DNA of 64,000 nucleotides from [Actinomadura] parvosata subsp. kistnae (lineage in GTDB: Bacteria > Actinomycetota > Actinomycetes > Streptosporangiales > Streptosporangiaceae). The notes beneath the pieces are model-generated. The model was not told where the DNA came from, did not search any database, and saw only the letters and a list, made by a program, of their open reading frames with translations. Made by a program: the position numbers and the translations under genes. Positions 16,610 to 24,250 of this stretch are shown here, piece after piece; positions within the stretch are counted from its first letter, which is position 1; the number at the start of each line of letters is the position of its first letter. Where the stretch lies: NCBI RefSeq assembly GCF_900323885.1, contig NZ_OOHJ01000018.1, positions 620,001-684,000 on the forward strand, in the 5' to 3' direction.

Positions 16610-17013
16610 GGTTCCCCTCACTCAGGAGGAGGCCACCGGTGGAGCTACGACAAGAGGTTCTGGAGGAGATGGCGCTCCTGCGCGAGCGCACCCCTGACGT
16701 CCAGGGGAGCGTCGCGGGCACCGTGGACGGCCTCCAGCTCGCCTGCGACCTGCCCGGGCAGGAGGGCGAGCAGGCGGCGGCCCTGTCGGCGGCGCTGCTC
16801 GCGATGAGCAGGCGGATGCTGGTCATCACCGGTCAGGGAGTCTTCGAGGAGACGCTCATCTCCGGCACCGCCGGCTTCACGGCCTTCTACGCCGCCGGCC
16901 CCACCATCGTCCTCACGGTCCTGGCCGGACCCGGCGCGAACGTCGGGCTGCTGCGGCTGGAGGGCAGGAAGACGGCTGCCGCCGTGGCCGCCGTCGCAGC
17001 ACGGAAGCACTGA
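16606..17013 (+). CDS. Roadblock/LC7-like protein 2 (divergent)
   Basis: A 135-residue protein with a basic leader (MRFPSLRRRPPVELRQEV) followed by a divergent roadblock fold: VLEEMALLRERTPDVQGSVA, a strand around GTVDGLQLACDL, FEETLISGTAGFTAFYAAGP and a terminal helix. Its GTG start overlaps the stop of the preceding gene (GTGA), indicating translational coupling. Weaker family resemblance than its two neighbours; it may be the structural partner in a roadblock heteromer. Confidence 0.65.
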   Translation: MRFPSLRRRPPVELRQEVLEEMALLRERTPDVQGSVAGTVDGLQLACDLPGQEGEQAAALSAALLAMSRRMLVITGQGVFEETLISGTAGFTAFYAAGPTIVLTVLAGPGANVGLLRLEGRKTAAAVAAVAARKH

Positions 17014-17034
17014 TCCATCGACAAGGAGGCAAGC

Positions 17035-17406
17035 ATGGCCGGCATGGACGTGTCACTCAAGGAGATGATGGCCATCGACGGCGCCATCGGGGCCGTCATC
17101 GTCGATCACGGCAGCGGCATGGCGCTGGGCGCGCTGGGCGGCTCCAAGGACCTGGACCTGCAGATCGCCGCGGCCGGCAACACCGAGGTGGTCAAGGCCA
17201 AGCTGCGCACGATGGACTCGCTGGGCCTCAAGGACAGCATCGAGGACATCCTGATCACGCTGAGCGGCCAATACCACATCATCCGCCCGATCACCGGGCG
17301 CGGCGGCAAGGGCCTGTTCCTGTACCTGGCGCTCGATCGCAATCGCGCCAACCTGGCGCTGGCCCGCCACCAGCTCCGGGGCATCGAGGAGAAGCTGGAG
17401 GTCTGA
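17035..17406 (+). CDS. Roadblock/LC7 domain protein 3
   Basis: A 123-residue roadblock protein: MDVSLKEMMAIDGAIGAVIV, DHGSGMALGALGG, DILITLSGQYHIIRPI and the closing helix RANLALARHQLRGIEEKLEV. Strong ribosome site (AAGGAGG). It shares its frame and motif spacing with the first roadblock of the operon (both have IDG...A, VDH.SGMA and NLALARH), suggesting duplication. Followed by an 11-bp-stem hairpin at 17416-17455 that probably ends the transcript. Confidence 0.85.
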   Translation: MAGMDVSLKEMMAIDGAIGAVIVDHGSGMALGALGGSKDLDLQIAAAGNTEVVKAKLRTMDSLGLKDSIEDILITLSGQYHIIRPITGRGGKGLFLYLALDRNRANLALARHQLRGIEEKLEV

Positions 17407-17415
17407 CGCCCGCTT

Positions 17416-17455
17416 CCGGTGGCCCGGCTGAATGTGTGGGGGGACGGGCCACCGG
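17416..17455 (+). terminator. Hairpin ending the roadblock operon
   Basis: CCGGTGGCCCG (17416-17426) pairs perfectly with CGGGCCACCGG (17445-17455) across an 18-base loop, 9 bp after the last stop. There is no T-run, as usual in high-GC actinobacteria. Confidence 0.6.
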
Positions 17456-17471
17456 CGGCGTCAGGTCTCGT

Positions 17472-17494
17472 GACCTCCGCCTCAGGCGGAGGTC
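17472..17494 (-). terminator. Hairpin straddling the alpha/beta hydrolase stop codon
   Basis: GACCTCCGCC and GGCGGAGGTC form a perfect 10-bp stem whose 3-base loop (TCA on +) is exactly the hydrolase stop codon. It may act as a terminator for the leftward gene. Confidence 0.45.
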
Positions 17495-18327
17495 AGCTTG
17501 GTGATCTCCGCGACGAAGCTCGGCCAGAGCTCGCGCGGCAGGTCGTGCCCCATGCCCGGGTACGTCACCAGCCGCGCCCCGGGGATCGCCGCGGCCGTGG
17601 CGCGCCCACCCGCGACCGGGATGAGCGGGTCCGCCTCGCCGTGCAGCACGAGCGCGGGCACCTTGACCTGGGCCAGCAGTGCAGTCCGGTCCCCCGAGCC
17701 CATGATCGCGGCGAGCTGCCTGGCCGTGCCCGCCGGGTCGAAGCAGCGGTCGTAGGCCAGCCCGGCCATCGCCCTGATCCGCTCATGGTCCAGCTCGTAG
17801 CCGGGCGAGCCGATGACCGACCAGGTCCGTACCGCCTGCTCCAGCACCGCCTCGCGGCCCTCGGCCGGCCGGCCCATCAGCACCGCGGCGGCGGCCTCGG
17901 TGGGCGGCGCCACGCTGGGCCCAGGCGTGGACATGATGGAGGTCAGGGTCAGCACCCGCCCGGGATGCCGGATGGCCAGCGTCTGGGCGATCATCCCGCC
18001 CATCGACGCGCCCACCACGTGGGCCGCCGGCCAGCCGAGGGCGTCCATGAGGGCCGCGGTGTCGTCGGCCAGGTCGTCCAGCAGGTACGGCGGCGCGGCG
18101 CCCATCGCGGGCACCCCGTGGTCGTGGAAGTGCGTGGACAGGCCGGCGTCGCGGTTGTCGAACCGGACGACGTGGTGTCCCTGCTCCGCCAGGAGCTCGC
18201 AGAACTCCTCGTCCCACTGGATGAGCTGGGCGCCGAGCCCCATGACGAGGAGCAGGGGACGGCCCGTGGGTGAGCCGAAGCTCTCGTAGGCGATGTCGAT
18301 GCCGTTCACGGCTGCGCGGGTGGTCAC
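17482..18327 (-). CDS. Alpha/beta hydrolase
   Basis: A 281-residue serine hydrolase. The nucleophile elbow is GASMGGMIAQ near residue 106, the acid LHGEADPLIPV near 228 and the catalytic His in PGMGHDLPRE near 258; the oxyanion region is LLLVMGLGAQ. No signal peptide, so cytoplasmic. It resembles the esterase/epoxide hydrolase-like group (including TAP-like esterases). GTG start. Stands alone, convergent with the roadblock operon. Confidence 0.9.
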   Translation of the reverse strand: MTTRAAVNGIDIAYESFGSPTGRPLLLVMGLGAQLIQWDEEFCELLAEQGHHVVRFDNRDAGLSTHFHDHGVPAMGAAPPYLLDDLADDTAALMDALGWPAAHVVGASMGGMIAQTLAIRHPGRVLTLTSIMSTPGPSVAPPTEAAAAVLMGRPAEGREAVLEQAVRTWSVIGSPGYELDHERIRAMAGLAYDRCFDPAGTARQLAAIMGSGDRTALLAQVKVPALVLHGEADPLIPVAGGRATAAAIPGARLVTYPGMGHDLPRELWPSFVAEITKLTSA

Positions 18328-18373
18328 GACGACCAGAATGACATTCTGGTCGCCGCCGCGTAAAGGCCGCCGG

Positions 18374-18448
18374 GTGTTTATGGGGAGGGGGCCTGTTTGT
18401 GGGGGCGTCTGTTTATGGGGAGGGGTGTCTGCTTATGGGAGGGGGTCA
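18374..18448. repeat. GT-rich 16-20-bp imperfect tandem repeat
   Basis: Four imperfect units (GTTTATGGGGAGGGG and variants) run into the stop codon (TCA at 18446-18448) of the leftward secreted protein. They lie between that stop and the start of the next gene. Confidence 0.7.
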
Positions 18449-19180
18449 GCGCCGCATGAGGGCGCGCAGGCGCTCGCCGCCGAGCACCACGCCGCCGCCC
18501 GTCACCGTCAGGACGCCGGCCAGCAGCGTGCCGCCGGACACGCCCGCCTCCTTGGGCTCGCTCACCGGCACCACGGGGGCGTCCACGAGCCGGCCGCCCG
18601 CGTTGTCCTCGCCCGCATTGTCCTCGTCGGCCTTCGGCGGCGTCGCCGGGTTGCGGTCGCGCTCGGCCCAGGCGCCGGTGGAGAACGGCACCGGGTAGTT
18701 CTTCTTGCCCACGCCGTCACCCCACTTGGTGATGACGTAGTCGACGTCGATGTGCCCCTCGCCGCCGATGCCGTCCACGCCCAGCGTGCTGGGGTTGAAC
18801 TCGCCGCCGGTCAGCTCGGCGAACGTCTTGGCGTCGAGGTCCAGCATGACGCCGCGGCTGGACGGCTCGCCCGGCCCGCGGTCGCCCACGAAGAAGGGCA
18901 TCCTCTTGCCCTTGTAGACGACGTACCCCTCGGTCATCAGCGGCCAGCTCGGGCTGGCGGCCAGCCCCTTCTGCATCGGCTTGCCGCTGGCCGGCAGGCC
19001 CGTGTCACCGGCGCGGCCGGAGGCGTCGTCCCAGAAGTACGAGGCCGTGGTCGAGCCCTTGAGCAGGATCTTCTCTCCGGTGTCGGAGTCGGCGTGGGCG
19101 GCCGTGCCGGCGACGGTCAGTGCTCCGACGGCGGAGCAGGTCAGCACGGCGAGGGAACGCAGGCCAAAACAGGCGAACAT
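18446..19180 (-). CDS. Secreted, C-terminally membrane-anchored protein under c-di-AMP riboswitch control
   Basis: A 244-residue exported protein. Residues 1-30 form a signal peptide (LRSLAVLTCSAVGALTVAGT, cleavage near AAHADS). The extracellular part includes PFFVGDRGPGEPSSRGVMLD and GGEGHIDVDYVITKWGDG, which vaguely recall the GH75 chitosanase/RlpA-like double-psi fold; I cannot confirm this. The C-terminus has a Pro/Glu linker, a hydrophobic helix (GGTLLAGVLTVTGGGVVL) and a basic tail, so it is probably membrane-tethered. A ydaO riboswitch and a terminator lie in its leader. Since actinobacterial ydaO elements mostly control cell-wall hydrolases, a cell-wall role is likely. Confidence 0.7.
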   Translation of the reverse strand: MFACFGLRSLAVLTCSAVGALTVAGTAAHADSDTGEKILLKGSTTASYFWDDASGRAGDTGLPASGKPMQKGLAASPSWPLMTEGYVVYKGKRMPFFVGDRGPGEPSSRGVMLDLDAKTFAELTGGEFNPSTLGVDGIGGEGHIDVDYVITKWGDGVGKKNYPVPFSTGAWAERDRNPATPPKADEDNAGEDNAGGRLVDAPVVPVSEPKEAGVSGGTLLAGVLTVTGGGVVLGGERLRALMRR

Positions 19181-19225
19181 GAAGCAGCAAAACCCTTCAC
19201 TGGGGGACAGGGAGGTTGCACTCAC

Positions 19226-19258
19226 GGAAAAAAGGGCGCAGCGGGGCAAGGCGCCGCG
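19226..19258 (-). terminator. Intrinsic terminator in the riboswitch leader (expression platform)
   Basis: On the minus strand GGCGC, an 11-base loop, GCGCC, then C and six T. It lies between the ydaO aptamer and the secreted-protein start codon, so it is the likely attenuator that ligand binding controls. Confidence 0.65.
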
Positions 19259-19382
19259 AGATCGCTACGCGGAGCGCAAGATACGAGCCTTTGGGGAAGG
19301 GGGCCGCTCAGCGGGCGGCGGCCGGGAAGACGCGGTCTGGGGGAACGACGCGCTGGTGCATGAAGTAACTTGTCCTCTCCAT

Positions 19383-19497
19383 CACGCCTACCGGGTTAGC
19401 TGACGGGTTCGGGCGTGGAGATGCCCTACCGGCGCGTGGCCGGATTCACCCCAACGGAGGTGGTTCCCCGGTTCCCGACGTTCGGGATTCGGCGCCA
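19383..19497 (-). ncRNA. ydaO/yuaA cyclic-di-AMP riboswitch
   Basis: Read on the minus strand, the conserved ydaO blocks occur in order: GCCGAATCCC (19484-19493), TTGGGGTGAATCC (19442-19454), GTAGGGCATCTCC (19418-19429 region) and CCCGAACCCGTCAGCTAACC (19394-19413), closing with GGTAGGCG that pairs with the 5' CGCC. This is the RF00379 consensus layout almost letter for letter. These aptamers bind two c-di-AMP molecules and usually switch genes off. The gene downstream on this strand is the secreted protein at 18446-19180, about 200 bases away. Ends are approximate. Confidence 0.92.
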
Positions 19498-19611
19498 ACC
19501 GGTGGTCCTTCTGGGGTAAGGACCGGGTAACCGGCTGGTAATGGCGAATACGTTAGCCACGGAAACGGACACATGCCAACGTATCGGGCAAAAGATCTAC
19601 CTGTTCAGGTA

Positions 19612-19643
19612 AAGAAAAAGGGGGCACGGCATGCCGTACCCCC
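19612..19643 (-). terminator. Rho-independent terminator of the DUF5302 gene
   Basis: GGGGGTACGGCATGCCGTGCCCCC followed by TTTTTCTTT on the minus strand, with one mismatch in the stem. It lies 15 bp after the DUF5302 stop and insulates it from the riboswitch transcript. Confidence 0.85.
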
Positions 19644-19657
19644 GCCAGATTCCAGCC

Positions 19658-19858
19658 TCAGCCGCCGCTCTTGCGCCTGAATGATCTCTTACTCGCAGCC
19701 GGACCGTGCGCCCCGTGGATCTTGGATGGGTCGCCGCCCCTGCCACCCGCGCCCGAACCCGCGTGCTGGTTGCGCTTGCGCTCCAGCGCCTCGCGGAACT
19801 TGCGCTTCATCTCGTCCTCCGGAGTGTCGCTGACATCCGGCTCCGGTGCATCCGCCAT
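19658..19858 (-). CDS. DUF5302 family small protein
   Basis: A 66-residue hydrophilic protein. The core MKRKFREALERKR followed by a Gly-rich linker and GGDPSKIHGAHGPAASKRSF, ending RRKSGG, is the DUF5302 pattern found throughout actinobacteria. Highly charged and probably nucleic-acid or ribosome associated, but function is unknown. The start at 19858 has GGAGGT just upstream; a longer in-frame reading lacks one. It is followed by a strong terminator. Confidence 0.88.
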   Translation of the reverse strand: MADAPEPDVSDTPEDEMKRKFREALERKRNQHAGSGAGGRGGDPSKIHGAHGPAASKRSFRRKSGG

Positions 19859-19925
19859 GAGGACCTCCATGGTGTTGGGGACAGTCACAGCTTCGCACGG
19901 CACCGCTTATGACGCGAAACCGGGC

Positions 19926-20498
19926 TCACCGCGAGGTGAAGGCCAGCAACCGGAAAACCGGGTCGGGACCCCCCGAACGGCCCTGCCCGTGCCCGGTGAA
20001 CCGGGACTCGCCGCTGAGCCGCAACCCGTGCCGTCCCGCCTGGGCGATGACGATCTCCGTCCCGTCCGCCGCAGGTGACCGGCCGCCGGGCCGGTGCGCG
20101 GCGTCCTTGTCCACCGTCGTGACGAACACTCCCCCGGGCCGCAGCACACGGGCCGCCTCCGCGATGACCGGGCGGGCGTCGTCGAGCAGGTGCAGCAGCC
20201 AGATCGTGGTGACCGCGTCCACGCAGCGGTCGCGTACCGGAAGCCGGCGCCCGTCACCCAGCACGACCGGCACCCGCTCCGAGGCGAGGCGGGCCATGCC
20301 GGCGGCGGCGTCCACGCCGAGCACCCGCAGGCCGCGCGCGGCCAGCTCCCTGGTGACCAGCCCGGTGCCGCAGGCCAGGTCGAGCAGCGTGCCGGGCGCG
20401 GGAATCAGACCACGGACCGCCTCCGCCGCCGCCCGCGCGCGCGGCAGCCCGCCCCGGGTCTCGTCGTAACGCGCCGCTTCGAGGCTGTAGTCGAGCAC
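19926..20498 (-). CDS. Class I SAM-dependent methyltransferase
   Basis: A 190-residue methyltransferase with SAM motif I LLDLACGTGLVTRELAARG at about residues 38-56, acidic loop LGVDAAAGMARLA, motif II VDAVTTIWLLHLLDD and motif III ARVLRPGGVFVTTVD. UbiE/methyltransferase-11 type. The GTG at 20498 (VLDYSLEAARYDET) is the most upstream start that keeps the conserved N-terminus; its ribosome site is weak. Divergent from the MreB-like operon, substrate unknown. Confidence 0.85.
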   Translation of the reverse strand: MLDYSLEAARYDETRGGLPRARAAAEAVRGLIPAPGTLLDLACGTGLVTRELAARGLRVLGVDAAAGMARLASERVPVVLGDGRRLPVRDRCVDAVTTIWLLHLLDDARPVIAEAARVLRPGGVFVTTVDKDAAHRPGGRSPAADGTEIVIAQAGRHGLRLSGESRFTGHGQGRSGGPDPVFRLLAFTSR

Positions 20499-20576
20499 CG
20501 TCCCAGTACAGCAGGTAAAGGGGATCCGTTCCGTTCGTGGTGTTGTGTTGGGACGGATCAGGAAACAGTCCCCGCG

Positions 20577-21551
20577 ATGAGACTCCTCGGTCGTGACCTG
20601 GCGATGGATCTGGGAGCGGCGAGCACGCGGATCTACGTCAGACGCAAGGGCATCGTGCTCGACGAGCCCTCCGTCGTCATGTGCGACGTCCGGACGGGCA
20701 AGATCGTCCGGTACGGCGCCGAAGCCGTCGCCGACAGCGGCGGCAGCACCCACTGGCCGGTCAGCGGCGGGCTGCCGGCCGACGCCGAGCTCGCCCGGCG
20801 CATGGTGCGGCACTTCCTGCGCAAGGTGCACTGGCACCCGTACGCCCGGCCGCGCCTGGTCATGGCGCTGCCCGGCGACTCCACGCCGATCGACCGCGAG
20901 GCGCTGCAGGACATCGCGTACGAGGCCGACGCCAGGACCGTGCGGCTCGTCCCGCACGCGCTGGCCGCCGCGCTCGGCGCCGGCATGTCGCTCGGCGACC
21001 GCACCGGCCACATGGTGATCGACATCGGCCGGGACGCCGCGCGCATCGCCGTCCTGTCCGGCGAGTCCGTGGTGGCGACCGGCTCCGTCCCGTACGGCGG
21101 GCAGGCCGTGAACCGGGCCATCGCCCGCTTCGTCGAGCGCGAGCACGGGCTGCAACTCGACGACGAGGCGGCCGAGACGGCCAAGCGGCACGCCCACGAC
21201 GGGCTCGTGGTCGTGCGGGCCCGCGACCCCGACACCGGCCGCGAACGGGAGCTGTCGCTGCCCGTCGAGCACATCTTCGAAGCCACCAGGCAGCCCGTCG
21301 AGACCATCGCGCGGGCGGCCATGGAGACCGTGGAGCGCTGCCCGGCCGAGCTGGCCGCCGACCTCGGCGAACGCGGCGCCGTGCTGGTCGGCGGCGGGGC
21401 ACTGCTGCGCGGCCTCGGGCGGCGGCTGCGCGACGCGCTCTGCATGCCCGTGCGCCGCGCCGAGCGGCCGCTGGAGTGCGTGGCGCTTGGGCTCGGCCGG
21501 TGCGTGGACGAGCTCGGCGTGATCGGGAGGCTCCGTGGCGGCCGTACATGA
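20577..21551 (+). CDS. Degenerate MreB-like actin-fold protein
   Basis: A 324-residue actin-fold protein clearly derived from MreB: LGRDLAMDLGAASTRIYVRR and GIVLDEPSVVMCDVRTGKIV at the N-terminus, PHALAAALGAGMSLGDRTGH in the middle, VLVGGGALLRGLGRRLRDAL near the end. Two nucleotide-binding loops are eroded: DLGTANT of MreB is DLGAAST, and the phosphate-2 loop DIGGGTTE is DIGRDAAR. ATP hydrolysis may therefore be lost. mreC and mreD are absent; the gene overlaps a DUF421 gene by 4 bp. Probably a divergent paralogue, not the main cell-shape MreB. Confidence 0.8.
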   Translation: MRLLGRDLAMDLGAASTRIYVRRKGIVLDEPSVVMCDVRTGKIVRYGAEAVADSGGSTHWPVSGGLPADAELARRMVRHFLRKVHWHPYARPRLVMALPGDSTPIDREALQDIAYEADARTVRLVPHALAAALGAGMSLGDRTGHMVIDIGRDAARIAVLSGESVVATGSVPYGGQAVNRAIARFVEREHGLQLDDEAAETAKRHAHDGLVVVRARDPDTGRERELSLPVEHIFEATRQPVETIARAAMETVERCPAELAADLGERGAVLVGGGALLRGLGRRLRDALCMPVRRAERPLECVALGLGRCVDELGVIGRLRGGRT

Positions 21552-22126
21552 TCGACGACCTGTTCCACACGGGCGTCTCGCTCGCCGACAAGGCCATCAG
21601 GACCGTCGCCGTGTACGTCACCGTCGCGGCCCTGCTGCGCCTCGGCGGCAAGCGCGGCATCGCCCAGCTCAACAACTTCGACTTCGTGGTCATGCTGCTG
21701 ATGAGCAACGTCGTGCAGAACGCGATCATCGGCCCGGACAACTCCCTGGCCGGCGGCCTGGCCGGCCTCGTGATCCTCATGGCCGTGAACGCGGTCGTGG
21801 TGCGGCTCGCCGCGACCGTGCCCGCGATCGGCCGGCTCGTCGAAGGCAGCCCCACCGTGCTCGCCCGCGACGGGGGCTACGTCCGCTCCGCGCTGCGGCG
21901 GCTGGGCGTGCGCCAGGCCGACCTCGACGTGGCCATCCAGCTCAGAGGCGGTACGAGCGTCGCCGACACCAGCCTGGTGCGGCTGGAGCCCGGGGGCGCC
22001 GTGCTCGTCCGGCTGCGGCCCGACGAGGAGAACGCCGAGCGGGGCGACGTGGCGGAGCTGCGCACCCGGCTCGACCGGATCGAGCGCAAGCTCGACGCCC
22101 TGGCCGGAACAGGAGGCAGCACATGA
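21548..22126 (+). CDS. DUF421 (YetF-like) membrane protein
   Basis: A 192-residue protein with three transmembrane helices in the first 85 residues (IRTVAVYVTVAALLRLGGKR, FDFVVMLLMSNVVQNAIIGP, GLAGLVILMAVNAVVVRL) and a cytoplasmic alpha/beta domain with the family motif GSPTVLARDGGYVRSALRRL and DLDVAIQLRG. A helix at the C-terminus (LRTRLDRIERKLDAL) may be a short coiled coil. ATGA overlap with both neighbours makes a tightly coupled operon, unusual in coupling DUF421 with an MreB-like protein. Confidence 0.88.
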   Translation: MIDDLFHTGVSLADKAIRTVAVYVTVAALLRLGGKRGIAQLNNFDFVVMLLMSNVVQNAIIGPDNSLAGGLAGLVILMAVNAVVVRLAATVPAIGRLVEGSPTVLARDGGYVRSALRRLGVRQADLDVAIQLRGGTSVADTSLVRLEPGGAVLVRLRPDEENAERGDVAELRTRLDRIERKLDALAGTGGST

Positions 22127-22635
22127 CCGTCCGCGGCATCGACCACGTCGGGGTGACGGTGCCCGATCTCGACGCGGCCACGGAGTTCTTCGCCCGCGCG
22201 TTCGGGGCCGAGGTCCTCTACGACACGCTCCCCCGCGCGCAGGGCCCCAAGGGCGGCTGGGCGACCGAGCGGCGGCTCGGGGTCCCCCAAGGGACGGCGG
22301 AGGTGGCCGTACGCATGCTCCGCCTGCCGAACGGGCCGGGGATCGAGCTGTTCGAGTTCAGCGGGCCGCGGCAGGGCGGCGCGGCACTGCCGTGCGACCT
22401 GGGATGGCAGCACGTCGCCCTGTACGTGGACGACCTGGACGAGGCGCTGCGGCGGTTCACCGAAGCGGGTGGGCTGCGCCTGTCCGACCCGGTGCCGTTG
22501 CCGGGGCCCGAATCCGGCGAGCACAACCGGTTCGCCTACTGCCGGACGCCTTGGGGCGGGACGGTGGAATTGCTGACTTATCCGGATGCGCAGCCGTACG
22601 AGAAGGAAACAGACCAGCGCCGCTGGCGACCGTAG
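22123..22635 (+). CDS. VOC family (glyoxalase-like) protein
   Basis: A 170-residue vicinal oxygen chelate protein: IDHVGVTVPDLDAATEFFAR at the N-terminus gives the first metal His, LGWQHVALYVDDLDEALRRF begins the second beta-alpha-beta-beta-beta unit, and GGTVELLTYPDAQPYE holds the last Glu ligand. Resembles lactoylglutathione lyase-like and dioxygenase members; substrate not predictable. Last gene of the MreB-like/DUF421 operon, overlapping the previous stop by 4 bp, with its own AGGAGG site. Confidence 0.87.
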   Translation: MTVRGIDHVGVTVPDLDAATEFFARAFGAEVLYDTLPRAQGPKGGWATERRLGVPQGTAEVAVRMLRLPNGPGIELFEFSGPRQGGAALPCDLGWQHVALYVDDLDEALRRFTEAGGLRLSDPVPLPGPESGEHNRFAYCRTPWGGTVELLTYPDAQPYEKETDQRRWRP

Positions 22636-22681
22636 CGACGACCTCGGCTTTCGGTCGGCTCAGGAGCTCAGGTTTGTCAGC

Positions 22682-23008
22682 TCAGGAGCACACGCGCAGG
22701 CCGGGGGCCTGGTCCCAGCCGGTCAGGGACAGAACGCGGCGGACCGCGGGGGAGATCGGATCAAGGATCACCTCGCGGTCCGAGGATAATCGGGCGGCGG
22801 CGGTGACGATGAGGCGCATACCCGCCACGTCGATGAAGGTCAGCCCCGACAGATCGAGCCGGATGTCGTGGCTGCCCGCGAGGAGGGCCCACGTGAGGGC
22901 CCCGGCGAGCAGATGACGGTTACCGCGGTCGATCTCGCCGGTGATACGCAGGCCGAAGGGGTGCGAAACGAGGGTGACGCGTGCTCGGTCATCGGTTTCG
23001 AAGGTCAT
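22682..23008 (-). CDS. STAS-domain protein, anti-sigma factor antagonist-like
   Basis: A 108-residue STAS protein: HPFGLRITGEIDRGNRHLLA, then IRLDLSGLTFIDVAGMRLIV. In SpoIIAA-type antagonists the phosphorylated Ser lies in DSSG; here the loop is DVAG, so the Ser is missing and regulation by an RsbW-type kinase is not expected. The DVAG variant is common in actinobacterial MEDS/STAS proteins. The start at 23008 has GGAG six bases upstream, whereas an upstream ATG has none. Single gene. Confidence 0.85.
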   Translation of the reverse strand: MTFETDDRARVTLVSHPFGLRITGEIDRGNRHLLAGALTWALLAGSHDIRLDLSGLTFIDVAGMRLIVTAAARLSSDREVILDPISPAVRRVLSLTGWDQAPGLRVCS

Positions 23009-23149
23009 CCGGCTCCGTGGGGGGCGCCTGTCGTACATGGGGGCATCTGCCCTGAAAAGACCGGATCATGCGGTGACGGTCCGCCGCAGCCCCGTGCTTT
23101 TTGTGTGATTCACTCGTTAGCCGACGGTGATCTTCGATAGGGTCCCCTC

Positions 23150-23608
23150 GTGCGCGCCCGCCGTCACGCCCTGCCCGCGGTGCTCCTCAGTGTCGCGGCG
23201 ATGACGGGTGTCACGGTGACGACGGCCTGCACGTCCACGACCGAACCGCCCACCCTCGAAGAGGCCACCAGACAGCTGGACGCCGACGCCGGCGAACTCC
23301 TCAAAGCCACCGAACTCCACCTGTCCGCCGTGGCCCGCACCGACGACGACACCTGCGTACCAGGCCAGCTACGCCACTTCTTCCAAGCCGAGAGCGACCT
23401 CGCCGAAGCCTCCGACGGGCTGCTGGCACGACTGCGGGCCCTGGGGTACGACAAGGTCGTGGACGATCACGACCTGCGGGATGAGGAGCAGGACGTGGCG
23501 GTGCTGCGCAACCCGCGGAACCGGCTGGAGTTCGAGCTGACTGTGCTGTCCGGGGAGGACGCGCGGGTGCGGGTGGTAGGCAAGACAACCTGCTACGCCA
23601 CCGAGTAA
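23150..23608 (+). CDS. Small lipoprotein of unknown function
   Basis: A 152-residue protein with a lipoprotein signal: basic MRARRHALP, hydrophobic core VLLSVAAMTGVTV, lipobox TTAC with Cys at about residue 27. The mature domain is acidic and helical (LEEATRQLDADAGELLKATE) and has two Cys (DTCVPGQL, KTTCYATE) that could form a disulphide. I do not recognise a family. GTG start with a short AGGG ribosome site. It is followed by a large repeat block. Confidence 0.75.
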   Translation: MRARRHALPAVLLSVAAMTGVTVTTACTSTTEPPTLEEATRQLDADAGELLKATELHLSAVARTDDDTCVPGQLRHFFQAESDLAEASDGLLARLRALGYDKVVDDHDLRDEEQDVAVLRNPRNRLEFELTVLSGEDARVRVVGKTTCYATE

Positions 23609-23619
23609 CCACCCGCCGA

Positions 23620-24250
23620 TCGAACGGCACCAGCCCCCATGACCTAGCACCGACTCCGACGCCGCATCCCAGGGCCGGCATCCGAGACCCAGCACCCGCC
23701 GTTGCACCGTGCACCCCCGCTGGGCGCCGTTCGCGTTGCGCCGAGCCCCTCCGCACGGCCGCTCGCCGACCCGGCGCCGGGAGCGGAAGCCAGCGTCCAG
23801 GCGCGACGGCCAGCCCCAGACCCGCCCCCAGCGCGAGACCGACACCTGCCCCAGCCCCGCGCCCAAGACCCGCCACTGCACCGTGCACTCCCGCTGAGCG
23901 CCGTTCGCGTTGCGCCGAGCCCCTCCGCACGACCCCTCGCCGACCCGGCGCCGGACGCGAAGGTCGGCGCCATGCGCGAGACCAACGGCCCGCTCCGACA
24001 CCCGCATCCAGGAACCGGGCACCACCCCAGACTCACATCCGAGACCCAGCACCCGCCGATGCACCGTGCACCCCCGCTGGGCGCCGTTCGCGTTGCGCCG
24101 AGCCCCTCCGCACGGCCGCTCGCCGACCCGGCGCCGTGAGCGGAAGCCAGCGTCCAGGCTCGACGGCCGGCCCCGAACCGGCCCCCAAGCGCGAGGCCGA
24201 TGCCCACCCCAGACCCCGCGCCCAAAAGCCGGCGCCCGCCCACTCGCCCT
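23620..24250. repeat. About 3.5 tandem copies of a 175-183-bp repeat
   Basis: The convergent 720-bp gap between the lipoprotein and the ABC permease contains three long direct repeats with conserved cores starting near 23701, 23875 and 24058. The roughly 80-bp core runs from TGCACCGTGCAC to GACCCGGCGCC and is nearly identical in all three; flanks alternate, with unit 3 resembling unit 1 and unit 2 resembling the partial copy before unit 1. The core contains TGCAC-C-GTGCA and a GGCGC/GCGCC hairpin. Long open frames cross it on both strands but appear to be GC shadows. No coding or known RNA assignment. Confidence 0.85.

Noticed and set aside
20577..21551. Housekeeping mreB of a mreBCD cluster
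   Set aside because: mreC, mreD and penicillin-binding/rodA genes are missing and nucleotide motifs are altered.
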